The notes under the pieces: generated by a model
What the model was told of the DNA's origin: nothing
The model's database searches: none
What the model saw: only the letters and a program-made list of their open reading frames with translations
Assembly (NCBI GenBank): GCA_964423745.1
Contig: CAYRGG010000006.1
Span: 1-64,000 of the forward strand
Length of the DNA stretch: 64,000 bases
Direction: 5' to 3'
From: CAYRGG01 sp964423745
Lineage (GTDB): Bacteria > Pseudomonadota > Gammaproteobacteria > Competibacterales > Competibacteraceae
Shown: positions 43,055-51,527 of the stretch, piece after piece
Position numbering within the stretch: the stretch's first letter is position 1
Layout: the number at the start of each line of letters is the position of its first letter
Position numbers and translations under genes: made by a program

Positions 43055-44860
43055 TTACTCAGCCAAAAGAGGAAACTCATCAAATTTGACCACTGCCGAC
43101 TCAGGATCGCGGGTATCAAAGACATAACTTTTAACCGTACCTGCTCGCGTATCCAGAATACTAAAGGCAGTCAATTCATTAGAGTCAATACACGGTAATT
43201 CATTGCCATTATCATCTTGTTGAGGCGCAAAGATACTCGGTGGAATAGGCAATAAGCCATGAGGATCTCCGGTGCTGACATAATTTGCACTGTCGTAACG
43301 AGGGTCATCAGGTACATTCCCTCGTTCTTTATAACCTTCCAAATAACAACCAAAACTATTACCCACATTAGACGTTTCTAGGTAATGTACGCCTGCTGCA
43401 TTTTGCAGATGAAACCACACATGGGAGTGCCCTTGATGGACCAGTTGAACACCGGTTTCATTCAACAGGGGTTCGATATCGCGGATTAAAATATCAGCCT
43501 CGATGGGATATTCATAGCGTACTGCGGTAAGACGCCCCTCGTCGTCATAGTCGATGATTTGCTCTGGATGTGCAAATACGGGGTTGTAGTTATCTCCGAT
43601 GCCATGAGGTCCTTGGTGCATGACCACCACTTTGTAACGGGCGTTTTTGAACATCTCGCTATTTAACTGTTCCACTAACCAATTGTATTGCTCACTGCCC
43701 ACCGCTAAATCTTCAAAAATAAAATCCCCATAACCCCAATTGTCCGGTTTGCTCAGATCTGCCTCTGGCTCTCGGTATTTGCCCCGGGCACTGGCTTGTA
43801 AACTGGGTGTGCGCCAAATGCGGGTGGCATAAAGCCCGATCATATAAACGTCTCCATAGGGGATGGCGTAATAGCGCTCCCCGGATGGGGCATCATCAGG
43901 CAGGGTAAAAAGTTCCTCATAGGTTATGGTGTTATAGGAATTGTCCTGAATCCATTGTTCCCGTACAGTGGGATCATCAAAAGGGTTGACAATGTTTTCC
44001 AGCCGTTCGTAACGCTGTTCAGCGATGGGACGGGGTTGGGGATCATTATACTGGTCACTGGTGGTCGTGCTAGGATTAAAACGTCCCATGACTTCGTGAT
44101 TACCCACCACCGGAAAAAGCGGTGCATGTTGAATAATCTCCCCACCCTGGTAAGTCACTTGACTGGTATAGGTGATGCCATTGCGCGTTTGGCTACGTTC
44201 GAGGGTGTGCATGGCCCGACCTTGCAAACTGGGGAAAAAAGCAAAACCACGATTGTCATCAAACCATTCCGAGGCGCGATCAGGAATATTGACTAAATCA
44301 CCGGCGAAAAAAACCGCATCCACCCGACCGATGGTTTCTACAACTTTTTGGAGGTTGGCAGGGGTCATGGCTTTGAGTTGATGATCGGAGGTCAACAATA
44401 TTTTTAAAGGCTGTCCTTCAGCAGGCAAAGGTGCGAGGGTAAATTTTTCACTGCTGATTCTTTGTCCTTCCTCAGTAATACTCGTCACCCGATAATTTCG
44501 CCGTTCCCCTGGATGAAGCCCCGTTACTTCGGCTTCGTGTCGCCAAATATCTCTCACCGTAGTGGTTTGATAAATCTGGCCATCTTCCGTTTGTTCACCC
44601 ACGCGGGAACGTTCGTCTTCAAACATACGGCTGAGTTTGATGGTATGAGCCGCAAACCTGTCGCCGTCAACCTTAACAAAGTGCTTAGTTCCAGCAAACT
44701 CAGTAAACCAAACCACATGCACTGAGCTATCTGTGGGCAATTGCAAAAAAGGATCAGTAAGTAATGTGGTGGGCAAGGTTGTGTCTTCATCTTGCGCCAC
44801 TGCTAGCCCCATTAGTGCAATGAGACTGACTGTTATAATAGCGTTTCTCAACTTTCCCAT
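43055..44860 (-). CDS. Exported purple-acid-phosphatase-like metallophosphoesterase
   Basis: Start chosen at ATG 44860, which begins the signal peptide MGKLRNAIITVSLIALMGLA. An N-terminal fibronectin-like domain (~30-150) precedes a metallophosphoesterase domain: VDAVFFAGDLVNIPDRASEW, FPVVGNHEVMGR, VVMHQGPHGIG and VHQGHSHVWFH give the usual GDxx, GNHE, and two His motifs. This is the layout of purple acid phosphatases, secreted phosphomonoesterases with a two-metal centre. About 601 residues. It stands alone. Confidence 0.87.
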   Translation of the reverse strand: MGKLRNAIITVSLIALMGLAVAQDEDTTLPTTLLTDPFLQLPTDSSVHVVWFTEFAGTKHFVKVDGDRFAAHTIKLSRMFEDERSRVGEQTEDGQIYQTTTVRDIWRHEAEVTGLHPGERRNYRVTSITEEGQRISSEKFTLAPLPAEGQPLKILLTSDHQLKAMTPANLQKVVETIGRVDAVFFAGDLVNIPDRASEWFDDNRGFAFFPSLQGRAMHTLERSQTRNGITYTSQVTYQGGEIIQHAPLFPVVGNHEVMGRFNPSTTTSDQYNDPQPRPIAEQRYERLENIVNPFDDPTVREQWIQDNSYNTITYEELFTLPDDAPSGERYYAIPYGDVYMIGLYATRIWRTPSLQASARGKYREPEADLSKPDNWGYGDFIFEDLAVGSEQYNWLVEQLNSEMFKNARYKVVVMHQGPHGIGDNYNPVFAHPEQIIDYDDEGRLTAVRYEYPIEADILIRDIEPLLNETGVQLVHQGHSHVWFHLQNAAGVHYLETSNVGNSFGCYLEGYKERGNVPDDPRYDSANYVSTGDPHGLLPIPPSIFAPQQDDNGNELPCIDSNELTAFSILDTRAGTVKSYVFDTRDPESAVVKFDEFPLLAE

Positions 44861-45031
44861 GAGATTTCCATTTTTGTAGCGTTTTCTATGGAAACCCATT
44901 GTTCCCGATTTATATGATCTTTTTGTTACATTTTTGTGGCGAATCTGTTGGTATTTAATCTAAATAGGGGAACTTAACTTATAAAAAGGGTTTACAAAGT
45001 CATTTTAATAGCAGTAACAAAAGAAAATATC

Positions 45032-45415
45032 TCAGTTCCCCAAAATATGTTGCGCTAAAGTTCTTTGCACATCGAGAACGCTTGCGCCCTTTTTGAACTG
45101 GTGTTGAATGGGCATGGATTCCCCGGAAATGTAGATTTTCAACTCAGCATCCAGGTCGAAATGCCCTGCGGTCTCGACACTAAAACGCACAATGCTTTTA
45201 TAAGGAATCGATTGATATTCCGCCTTCTTACCGGTCATACCTTGTTTATCCACAATCATTAAGCGTCTATTGGTAAATATTAAGGTATCGCGGATGAGTT
45301 TGTAGGCAAGATCCACAGTCTCGCCCGGTATTAATAGATTGGCTATTTCTGTTTCCAGTTTTTGCGTATCCACTTCAGACGCATTACCCAACATACCTGA
45401 AAGAAACCCCATCAT
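45032..45415 (-). CDS. Bacterial PH-domain protein
   Basis: 127 residues. It matches the bacterial pleckstrin-homology (YvbH/bPH) fold: NLLIPGETVDLAYKLIRDTL, IFTNRRLMIVDKQGMTGKKA, then EYQSIPYKSIVRFSVETAGH and ELKIYISG. This domain binds ligands or oligomerises; the role of the family is unknown. It is 31 bases downstream of rtcR on the same strand, so it may be co-transcribed with it. Confidence 0.85.
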   Translation of the reverse strand: MMGFLSGMLGNASEVDTQKLETEIANLLIPGETVDLAYKLIRDTLIFTNRRLMIVDKQGMTGKKAEYQSIPYKSIVRFSVETAGHFDLDAELKIYISGESMPIQHQFKKGASVLDVQRTLAQHILGN

Positions 45416-45446
45416 GGTTCTCCTTTTTACATATGGTTACTCAATG

Positions 45447-47075
45447 TTATACGGTTTTATTTTTAGACTGCAAATTCGACACCAGTTGCCAATCCAAACC
45501 AAACTTAGCCAGATATTTTTGCAGTCTAGCGGAATCGTTAGCACTGCGTTTTTTCTGTCGGGATTGCGCAAACAGTTCCCGCCCTGCCGCCGCTTGGCTA
45601 GGATGGCGCTGACACAACTCAACCACATAAGCCAGCTGCACGCGATCAAAAGGATCCAAAGCGCTAACCTGATCTTCATCTAGCAATCTATGGAGACTCT
45701 GCTGACCATCAATGACAGTGGTGTCTACCGCCGGTTGCCAAGCGCGGGTTAAACGATCGATCTCGGCTGCGACAATCGCACTGTTGATCCGCCCGGCGCC
45801 AGCTAAAATACCCATCCGATAGATGCTCGCATTTAGATCCCGAAAGTTATGTCGCCAATGGCCGTTTGGACCGCAAGCAAATTGTAGATATGCGCTACGC
45901 GCCGCCTTGTTAAAATCCACCACGCGCCCTTCGTTTTCGGCAAATCGGCGTAGCTCAAACTCAATATTAGGTTCGATATCTTCTTTGCGTTCTGCTAACC
46001 CCGGTAGCTGATAGCTCCACAGATCAATACGCGCTAACAGATCGTCCCTGAAATGACCTGCCGCCACCGCTTGTTGCAAATCTTTATTGGTTCCCGCAAT
46101 CAGGGTGAAGGCGCTGCTGACCGGTTGATCGGCGCCCAGGGGATAAAATGATTTTTCTTCCAAGGCGTGGAGTAGCATCGCTTGTTCATCTGTTCCCAGT
46201 TCGCCAATCTCATCCAGAAACAATAGCCCGCCATCGGCGCATTTCAGTAAACCTGCCCTTTCTTTCTGAGCACCGGTAAACGCTCCTTTAACGTGACCAA
46301 ATAGCGTTGACTGGGCTTGATCGCTCCGTAGGGTCGCACAGTTGACACTGACGAACTCCCCCGTCACATGCCCTCGCTGATGTTTCAGCTCATAGATACG
46401 CCGCGCCAATTCCGTTTTACCAGAGCCAGTGGGGCCACTCAGCAGTATCGGCGCTCGGCTGCGAATGGCAATGGTTTCTATCTGGGTGATGAGCGTGTTA
46501 AATCCAGGGTTTGCGGTTTTGATGCCGGCTTTAAGAAATGCTTCCCCCTCTAACTGCTCGTTATAAAACCGTGCGGAAAGCTGATCGTACTTGGATAGGT
46601 CCAAATCGATGATCTGATAGGAGCCCTTGTTCCGCACTGTTCCATCGTCGGTTTTGCCAGGGGAAAGCTGCAGCAGCTTGGCAGGCAAATGACGACTCTC
46701 CGCCAACAAAAACCAACAAATCTGAGCCACATGGGTGCCTGTGGTGATGTTCACCAAATAGCGGGTCTCTTGATCGAAGCGCTGCTGCTTAACAAAGTCG
46801 AATAGCTTGGCATATACCTCTTCAAAATCCCACGGTTGCACAAAGTTCATGGGATGAAGCGTGACTTTAATGGTGTCCCGGCAAAAGCGTGCGTCGTCTG
46901 CCACCCGATTCGCTAACCCCAGGGAATGATTGTCGTGGAGCAGCACCAACTCATCCACCACCAGATCTTCATGCATCGCCAAGGCAACATTAGGCCGCCA
47001 CTTATCCCAACGGCTTACCCGACGTCCGGCAAAGTCCAACTGTATGCCGAGAATACTGAAAACCACGGTTCTCAT
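45447..47075 (-). CDS. rtcR: RtcR, sigma-54-dependent regulator of RNA repair
   Basis: 542 residues. The N-terminal ~180 residues are the CARF-like sensor of RtcR (RTVVFSILGIQLDFAGRRVS, RWDKWRPNVALAMHEDLVVD, VNITTGTHVAQICWFLLAES). The AAA+ domain has Walker A LLSGPTGSGKTELARRIYEL, the sigma-54 contact loop GAFTGA (HVKGAFTGAQKE), and LLFLDEIGEL. A C-terminal segment supplies DNA binding. In enterobacteria RtcR senses tRNA fragments and activates rtcBA from a sigma-54 promoter. Here the divergent target is a tRNA-like leader and slipin. Confidence 0.95.
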   Translation of the reverse strand: MRTVVFSILGIQLDFAGRRVSRWDKWRPNVALAMHEDLVVDELVLLHDNHSLGLANRVADDARFCRDTIKVTLHPMNFVQPWDFEEVYAKLFDFVKQQRFDQETRYLVNITTGTHVAQICWFLLAESRHLPAKLLQLSPGKTDDGTVRNKGSYQIIDLDLSKYDQLSARFYNEQLEGEAFLKAGIKTANPGFNTLITQIETIAIRSRAPILLSGPTGSGKTELARRIYELKHQRGHVTGEFVSVNCATLRSDQAQSTLFGHVKGAFTGAQKERAGLLKCADGGLLFLDEIGELGTDEQAMLLHALEEKSFYPLGADQPVSSAFTLIAGTNKDLQQAVAAGHFRDDLLARIDLWSYQLPGLAERKEDIEPNIEFELRRFAENEGRVVDFNKAARSAYLQFACGPNGHWRHNFRDLNASIYRMGILAGAGRINSAIVAAEIDRLTRAWQPAVDTTVIDGQQSLHRLLDEDQVSALDPFDRVQLAYVVELCQRHPSQAAAGRELFAQSRQKKRSANDSARLQKYLAKFGLDWQLVSNLQSKNKTV

Positions 47076-47121
47076 TGGCGTTCCTTTGTCATTTGATGAG
47101 AAAACTCATATGGATATATAT

Positions 47122-47137
47122 CTATCTATATAGATAG
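47122..47137. promoter_or_regulatory. Palindrome, candidate RtcR enhancer site
   Basis: CTATCTATATAGATAG, a perfect 16-bp palindrome 47 bases before rtcR and ~120 bases upstream of the sigma-54 site, a suitable distance for an enhancer. Assignment to RtcR is inference. Confidence 0.4.
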
Positions 47138-47258
47138 TTTAACCACTTACCCTGCTTATGGTAGATAAATAGGGATTAACTGAAAATAATTTAAAATAGT
47201 ATTGTTTATCATTATCTTAAGTAATTTTCACTAGACGCTTTCTGAGCATGACTGCAGC

Positions 47259-47275
47259 TTGGCACAGCTCTAGCA
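47259..47275 (+). promoter_or_regulatory. Sigma-54 promoter of the tRNA-like leader and slipin
   Basis: TTGGCACAGCTCTAGCA: perfect -24 TTGGCAC and a -12 TAGCA, GG to GC spacing 12. It is oriented away from rtcR towards the slipin gene, the expected layout for an RtcR target. Confidence 0.8.
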
Positions 47276-47368
47276 ATTACACCCTGTGAATGCCTAACGC
47301 AAAGGTGCTGATTCTGTAAGCCAGCCTGGCATGGGCCAGTCAATCCCTCATGTACCGCGTGGTGTTCA

Positions 47369-47439
47369 GACTTGATAGCTCAGTTGGTAGAGCGATGGAT
47401 ATCACTCCATTTGGCGCAGGTTCAACTCCTGCTCAAGTA
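47369..47439 (+). ncRNA. tRNA-like module
   Basis: Acceptor arm ACTTGA/TCAAGT (6 bp), perfect D-arm GCTC-AGTTGGTA-GAGC, anticodon stem ATGGA/TCCAT with a six-base loop TATCAC, a five-base variable loop, and T-arm GCAGG-TTCAACT-CCTGC. There is no CCA. The short anticodon loop makes a working tRNA unlikely; a tRNA mimic is more likely. Confidence 0.75.
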
Positions 47440-47446
47440 CAAAAAA

Positions 47447-47517
47447 CCGAACTTTTAATTCGGCATGGTAAAGGTCATTGACCTGGGGTTCGACTCCCCT
47501 TGTCGTCATAAACGACA
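47447..47517 (+). ncRNA. Partial tRNA-like module with lysine anticodon arm
   Basis: CCGAA-CTTTTAA-TTCGG is a canonical anticodon stem-loop (32-CUUUUAA-38, anticodon UUU, Lys). It is followed by a hairpin AGGTCA/TGACCT in the variable-arm place and a T-arm-like GGGG-TTCGACT-CCCC, then a TGTCGT/ACGACA hairpin. No D-arm and no acceptor pairing were found. Confidence 0.6.
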
Positions 47518-47814
47518 CCCTTATAACAAGGGCTTCGGCCCACAGCCAGTGGGAATAGCCGGGCGCAGTTGGCCCGGACCAGTACCACCAAACACCGGTC
47601 GGCAGCGTTACTGTCCACAGGATTAGCTTCAGACGAAGGCCAACCTGATGAGTGACCGGCCCAGGAGGCGCTAAGCAAGTGATCCAAACACCTAGTCCAA
47701 GATTAGGTCAGGAGCGCTTATCTAGTAGCTAGGGTCTGTCACCTTGAGGGTCCGCTCAATCTACACTGATTTTGCAACGGTATCCCCCGACCGGTACTTT
47801 ATGAGGAAATAATA

Positions 47815-48996
47815 ATGTTTGGTATAAAAAGAATTTTGGTGGCGGATAACGAGCGTGTTGTGTTGTTTAAAAATCGCCGCTTTGCACAAGTGTTAACACC
47901 TGGCGAATACACACTGGTTGATCTGAAGAACCGTATGGAAACGGTTACCTTTAACCTGGATTTGGTAGAAGTGGTAGACAGCAAACTGGACTGGTTGCTG
48001 CAACAGCCCAGCTTTGCCAGATTGGTGGATTGCTACCAGCTTAATCGTGAAGAAATAGCGATCTTATACCAGCGAAACGAGATGGTGCGTTTGGTGGAAC
48101 CCGGTGAGCGTTTGGTGGTATGGAGAGATGCGGCTGATGCCCGGGTCGAAGTAATCCCAGTGGCAGAGCTGACCCCAGTGCAAGATCCACTGCTGTCGCA
48201 ACTGCAGAAAAAAGGTTGGGAACGCTCGGCAAAAGGCTATAGGTTAGTGAGTGTTTCAGTACCGGCACAGCAGGTAGCGCTGTTGTTTGATAACGGTAAC
48301 TATGTAAAAACCTTGCCGTCGGGTCGGTATGGTTACTGGAACTACAACCGGGATGTCTCGTTGGATCTGTATGACTTAAAACTACAAACCACCGAGGTCA
48401 GTGGCCAGGAGATTCTGACCAAGGATCGGGTGAGCCTGCGGGTTAACCTGAGTGCCAGCTATAAGATCAGCGATGTGGTGCTGGCCGCCGAATCGGTCAA
48501 CAACCTGAGCGATTATATCTATCGGCAGCTACAGTTGGCGCTGCGAGAAGTGATTGGCACCCGTTCACTGGATGAGTTACTGGCGGATAAAAACGTAGTC
48601 AGCGCTGTGGTGCAGAAACAAAGTCAGACCCGTTTGGCGGATGTGGGTGTGTCGCTGATGGCTGTGGGTGTCCGGGATATCATCCTGCCCGGTGAGATGA
48701 AGGATATTCTCAATCAGGTGGTGCAGGCCCAGAAGGCGGCGGAAGCCAACGTCATTAAGCGACGGGAAGAGACTGCCGCGACCCGTTCGCTACAGAACAC
48801 CGCGAAGTTTATGGAGGGTAATCCTACCCTGCTGCGGTTGAAGGAATTGGAGACATTGGAAAAAGTGGCGGAGCGGATCGACCGTATCACCGTCGTGGGT
48901 GGTTTGGATCAGGTGCTCAACAATATGGTGACCATTAATCCAACAGGTAACAATAGTGGTGCGTCGTCAAACGTCACCAAAATAGATAACGGTTAA
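47815..48996 (+). CDS. Slipin (SPFH/band 7 family) of an RtcR-linked locus
   Basis: 393 residues. An N-terminal ~150-residue region (RILVADNERVVLFKNRRFAQ, LTPGEYTLVDL) precedes a band 7 domain (VPAQQVALLFDNGNYVKTLP, GQEILTKDRVSLRVNLSASY, LQLALREVIGTRSLDELLAD). A coiled coil (AQKAAEANVIKRREETAATR) follows. There is no obvious N-terminal membrane helix. SPFH proteins form ring scaffolds; slipins are known neighbours of rtcR in some RNA-repair operons, but their role there is not established. GAGGAAATAAT precedes the start. Confidence 0.9.
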   Translation: MFGIKRILVADNERVVLFKNRRFAQVLTPGEYTLVDLKNRMETVTFNLDLVEVVDSKLDWLLQQPSFARLVDCYQLNREEIAILYQRNEMVRLVEPGERLVVWRDAADARVEVIPVAELTPVQDPLLSQLQKKGWERSAKGYRLVSVSVPAQQVALLFDNGNYVKTLPSGRYGYWNYNRDVSLDLYDLKLQTTEVSGQEILTKDRVSLRVNLSASYKISDVVLAAESVNNLSDYIYRQLQLALREVIGTRSLDELLADKNVVSAVVQKQSQTRLADVGVSLMAVGVRDIILPGEMKDILNQVVQAQKAAEANVIKRREETAATRSLQNTAKFMEGNPTLLRLKELETLEKVAERIDRITVVGGLDQVLNNMVTINPTGNNSGASSNVTKIDNG

Positions 48997-49012
48997 ACCG
49001 ATATAAGCAACT

Positions 49013-49048
49013 AATCAGCAGGTCCCCATGGGCCTGCTGATTTTTTTT
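49013..49048 (+). terminator. Rho-independent terminator of slipin
   Basis: Stem AATCAGCAGG / CCTGCTGATT with an inner CCC/GGG pair and a run of eight T. It is 17 bases after the slipin stop, so the operon contains no further gene. Confidence 0.9.
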
Positions 49049-49251
49049 GCCCCAAGAGTCTCGAAAGGTACGGAAGATCTCGACGTACCCACCAAAGCAG
49101 TAAAAGGGAACAACACACTGGAAAAGAGGCCGCCGACCCTCTAACCCCACTAATACAGAAAGCCATATCTAAGTATGATAAATTACTGAGCTAATTTCCA
49201 CTTCAACGCAGACTAACCTCACCGGTTAGCTTAGCCGCTAGAGATCAATTC

Positions 49252-49725
49252 ATGGCTCAGTATATTGCAGAAGTCCTGTGGCTCCGCGGCGAGCAGGAAT
49301 TTTTTAGCAACCGCTACAGTAGGCGGCATTTACTTCGTTTTGATGGAGGCATCGAGATTGTCGGTTCCTCCTCTCCACAGGTTGTCCCGGTCCCCCTATC
49401 TGATCCGTCAGCGGTTGATCCAGAGGAAGCCTTTGTTGCCTCTCTGTCGAGCTGCCACATGCTTTGGTTTCTTTCCATTGCAGCAAGTCAAAAATTTTGC
49501 GTTGATCGCTACTTCGATGCAGCCATAGGCGTCATGGCGAAAAATGCCCAGGGAAAGATGGCAATGACCTTGGTTACACTAAGACCAGAGGTGCAGTTTT
49601 CCAGCAACCCTACACCCACCTGCGAGCAGATAGAGCAAATGCACCATGCAGCCCATGAGGCATGCTTCATTGCCAACTCAGTAAAAACCGAAGTGCGCTG
49701 TGAGCCAGTGTATCTCGTTCGCTGA
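49252..49725 (+). CDS. OsmC-family peroxidase
   Basis: 157 residues of the OsmC/Ohr thiol peroxidase superfamily. The two catalytic Cys are present: LSSCHMLWFL near residue 67 and HEACFIANSV near 140. The early Arg/Glu part is typical. It is closer to the YhfA/OsmC-like branch than to Ohr. It would reduce organic hydroperoxides. It stands between slipin and the MscS gene. Confidence 0.88.
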   Translation: MAQYIAEVLWLRGEQEFFSNRYSRRHLLRFDGGIEIVGSSSPQVVPVPLSDPSAVDPEEAFVASLSSCHMLWFLSIAASQKFCVDRYFDAAIGVMAKNAQGKMAMTLVTLRPEVQFSSNPTPTCEQIEQMHHAAHEACFIANSVKTEVRCEPVYLVR

Positions 49726-49820
49726 CCATTTACTGGTTAAGCGTTGAAGATAGCAACCTTTATATTAACCCAGGTTTTGCTGTTACCCCTCTCAACCATT
49801 TCATATTTAAATCAAGAAAA

Positions 49821-50735
49821 ATGAATCCAGAACAAGTTCCGCAATCTTTCAATCAAGTGCTAATGTCTATACGGGATACCCTGTTGCAGATTTGGGCCGA
49901 TTTCGTCGAGCGTATGCCGTTTATTGCAGCAGGGTTAGTGATTTTGCTAATTACCTGGCTAGTGGTAGCTATGACTGTGCAGGTTATCACCAGCACCTTA
50001 CGCCGTTCGCAAATTCGCGGGTCTTTGCGGGAACTGATCCTCAGGCTTATCAGTATCAGCATCTGGATTGTTGGCATCATGACAGCCGCTATCATCATTT
50101 TTCCAGGACTGACGCCTGCAAAGGCGTTAGGCGCGATGGGTGTTATCTCCATTGCGGTGGGTTTTGCGTTTAAAGATATTTTTGAAAACTTCTTTGCTGG
50201 GATTTTATTGCTTTGGCGTTTTCCTTTCGAGCGAGGAGACTTTATCGAGTGTGAGGGTATTGAAGGCCGTGTGGAAGATGTCACGGTGCGCATGACGCAG
50301 ATCCGTAAGGTATCCGGGGAGTTAATGGTCGTACCTAACTCATTCTTATTTATGAATCCAGTCAAGGTGCTGACCAACCTCAACCGCCGCCGGGTGACGA
50401 TTATCGCTGGCGTAGCCTACGGTGAGCAGGTAACTCAGGCTGTTGATGTCATCGAGAAAGCTGTCCAGCAGTGCGACACCGTGCGTCAAGACCAGCCGGT
50501 AGAGATTTTCCCACAAGGGTTTGGCAACAGCAGCATCGATATTGAAGTGACCTGGTGGACTGGCCCGCAACCGGTGGACATACGTCGCTCCCGAGGCGAG
50601 GTGGTCACTGCAATTAAATGGGCCCTAGACGAGGCTGGTATCGAGATTCCATTCCCTTATCGTACCTTGACTTTTAAAGAGCCTCTGGAGACGCGGGTTA
50701 TGTCGGCGAAGAAACTCAAGTCCGTTGGTGAGTGA
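49821..50735 (+). CDS. MscS-family mechanosensitive channel
   Basis: 304 residues. Transmembrane helices at ~33-55 and ~75-95, then the pore helix GAMGVISIAVGFAFKDIFEN and FAGILLLWRFPFERGDFIEC, the MscS signature. The cytoplasmic beta domain (GRVEDVTVRMTQIRKVSGEL, VVPNSFLF) and the alpha/beta domain follow. The channel releases solutes on osmotic downshock. There is no extra N-terminal domain. The promoter was not identified. Confidence 0.94.
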   Translation: MNPEQVPQSFNQVLMSIRDTLLQIWADFVERMPFIAAGLVILLITWLVVAMTVQVITSTLRRSQIRGSLRELILRLISISIWIVGIMTAAIIIFPGLTPAKALGAMGVISIAVGFAFKDIFENFFAGILLLWRFPFERGDFIECEGIEGRVEDVTVRMTQIRKVSGELMVVPNSFLFMNPVKVLTNLNRRRVTIIAGVAYGEQVTQAVDVIEKAVQQCDTVRQDQPVEIFPQGFGNSSIDIEVTWWTGPQPVDIRRSRGEVVTAIKWALDEAGIEIPFPYRTLTFKEPLETRVMSAKKLKSVGE

Positions 50736-50828
50736 TTTCCACGTTTTATTCGTCTCGGAAAAACTTAAAACCTAGAATACATTGAAAGATTAAAGTCCCA
50801 TAGAAGTTAGTAAAGATACTGAGAAACA

Positions 50829-51527
50829 ATGCAATACCTTACAGGTCAGTTTAAGCTTTATCTGCTAATACTTGCTTTCTTTAATGTTGCCTGTGGAAAC
50901 ACACAGCCACAGTTAGCGGTCGACTCCATCGCCCATGAGCCCTATTACCAGAGCCCTGTGCTATTAACCCTTGCATGGCGTCTGCCTGTCGCGGCAATGT
51001 ATAAAGACGATTTTGAGTATCAGATAAATGCCGCTTTCTGTGGACCCGCCACTGTTGTCAGTGTGTTTGGATCGTTAGGAGTGAAACCGGAACATACTCA
51101 AAGTAGCCTGTTTGAGAAAGCCGATGTCGGCTATTGGAAAGCTCGTATTATGGGGTTAACGCTTGATGAGATGACAGAGCTGATGAAAGCGAATTCAAAC
51201 CTTGCTATCATTGCTCACCGGAATCTGTTAGAAACCCAATTTCGCAGCTATTTACGCAAAACAAATAATCCAAACTATCGTCTTGTTATCAATTTTCATC
51301 GAGAACCGCTATTCGGCGTTGATATAGGGCATTTTTCCCCCATCGGCGGCTATCTGGAAAAGCAGGATCTGGTTTTCGTGCTCGACGTTTTGGAGGATTA
51401 TCAGCCTTTCTTAGTGCCAGCCGATCGATTATTCGAGGCCATGGATACCATCGATGGATCCACGGGGCAGAAACGAGGTCTAATTTTAGTGCAGGCAGTG
51501 GCTAATAATGAGCTAATAACTCCATGA
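50829..51527 (+). CDS. Phytochelatin-synthase-like lipoprotein
   Basis: 232 residues with a lipoprotein signal (LAFFNVACGN). The Clan CA peptidase-type domain matches phytochelatin synthase: INAAFCGPATVVSVFGSLGV carries the catalytic Cys, FGVDIGHFSPIGGYLEKQDL the His, and VFVLDVLEDYQPFLVPADRL the Asp. Only the N-terminal catalytic domain is present, as in cyanobacterial forms that mainly remove Gly from glutathione or its conjugates. It faces the periplasm. It overlaps the next gene by four bases (ATGA). Confidence 0.88.
   Translation: MQYLTGQFKLYLLILAFFNVACGNTQPQLAVDSIAHEPYYQSPVLLTLAWRLPVAAMYKDDFEYQINAAFCGPATVVSVFGSLGVKPEHTQSSLFEKADVGYWKARIMGLTLDEMTELMKANSNLAIIAHRNLLETQFRSYLRKTNNPNYRLVINFHREPLFGVDIGHFSPIGGYLEKQDLVFVLDVLEDYQPFLVPADRLFEAMDTIDGSTGQKRGLILVQAVANNELITP

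Larger units (their letters stand above)
47287..47800 (+). ncRNA. Structured leader RNA upstream of slipin
   Basis: About 500 bases from the predicted start to the slipin ribosome site with no coding frame. It contains a tRNA-like module, a lysine-type anticodon arm with a T-arm, then a series of hairpins: CCCTT/AAGGG (47518-47532), GGGC-TTCG-GCCC (47530-47541), CCCAC/GTGGG (47539-47553) and CCGGGC/GCCCGG (47559-47577). The first three overlap and cannot all form together. It may be a Y-RNA-like or decoy RNA processed away from the slipin mRNA. Confidence 0.65.

Noticed and set aside
47646..47653. CTGATGAG, resembling the hammerhead ribozyme core
   Set aside because: No following GAAA segment and no stems I or III could be placed.
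47475..47687. 70-codon minus-strand frame in the slipin leader
   Set aside because: It is the complement of structured RNA (T-arm and GC hairpins) and not protein-like.
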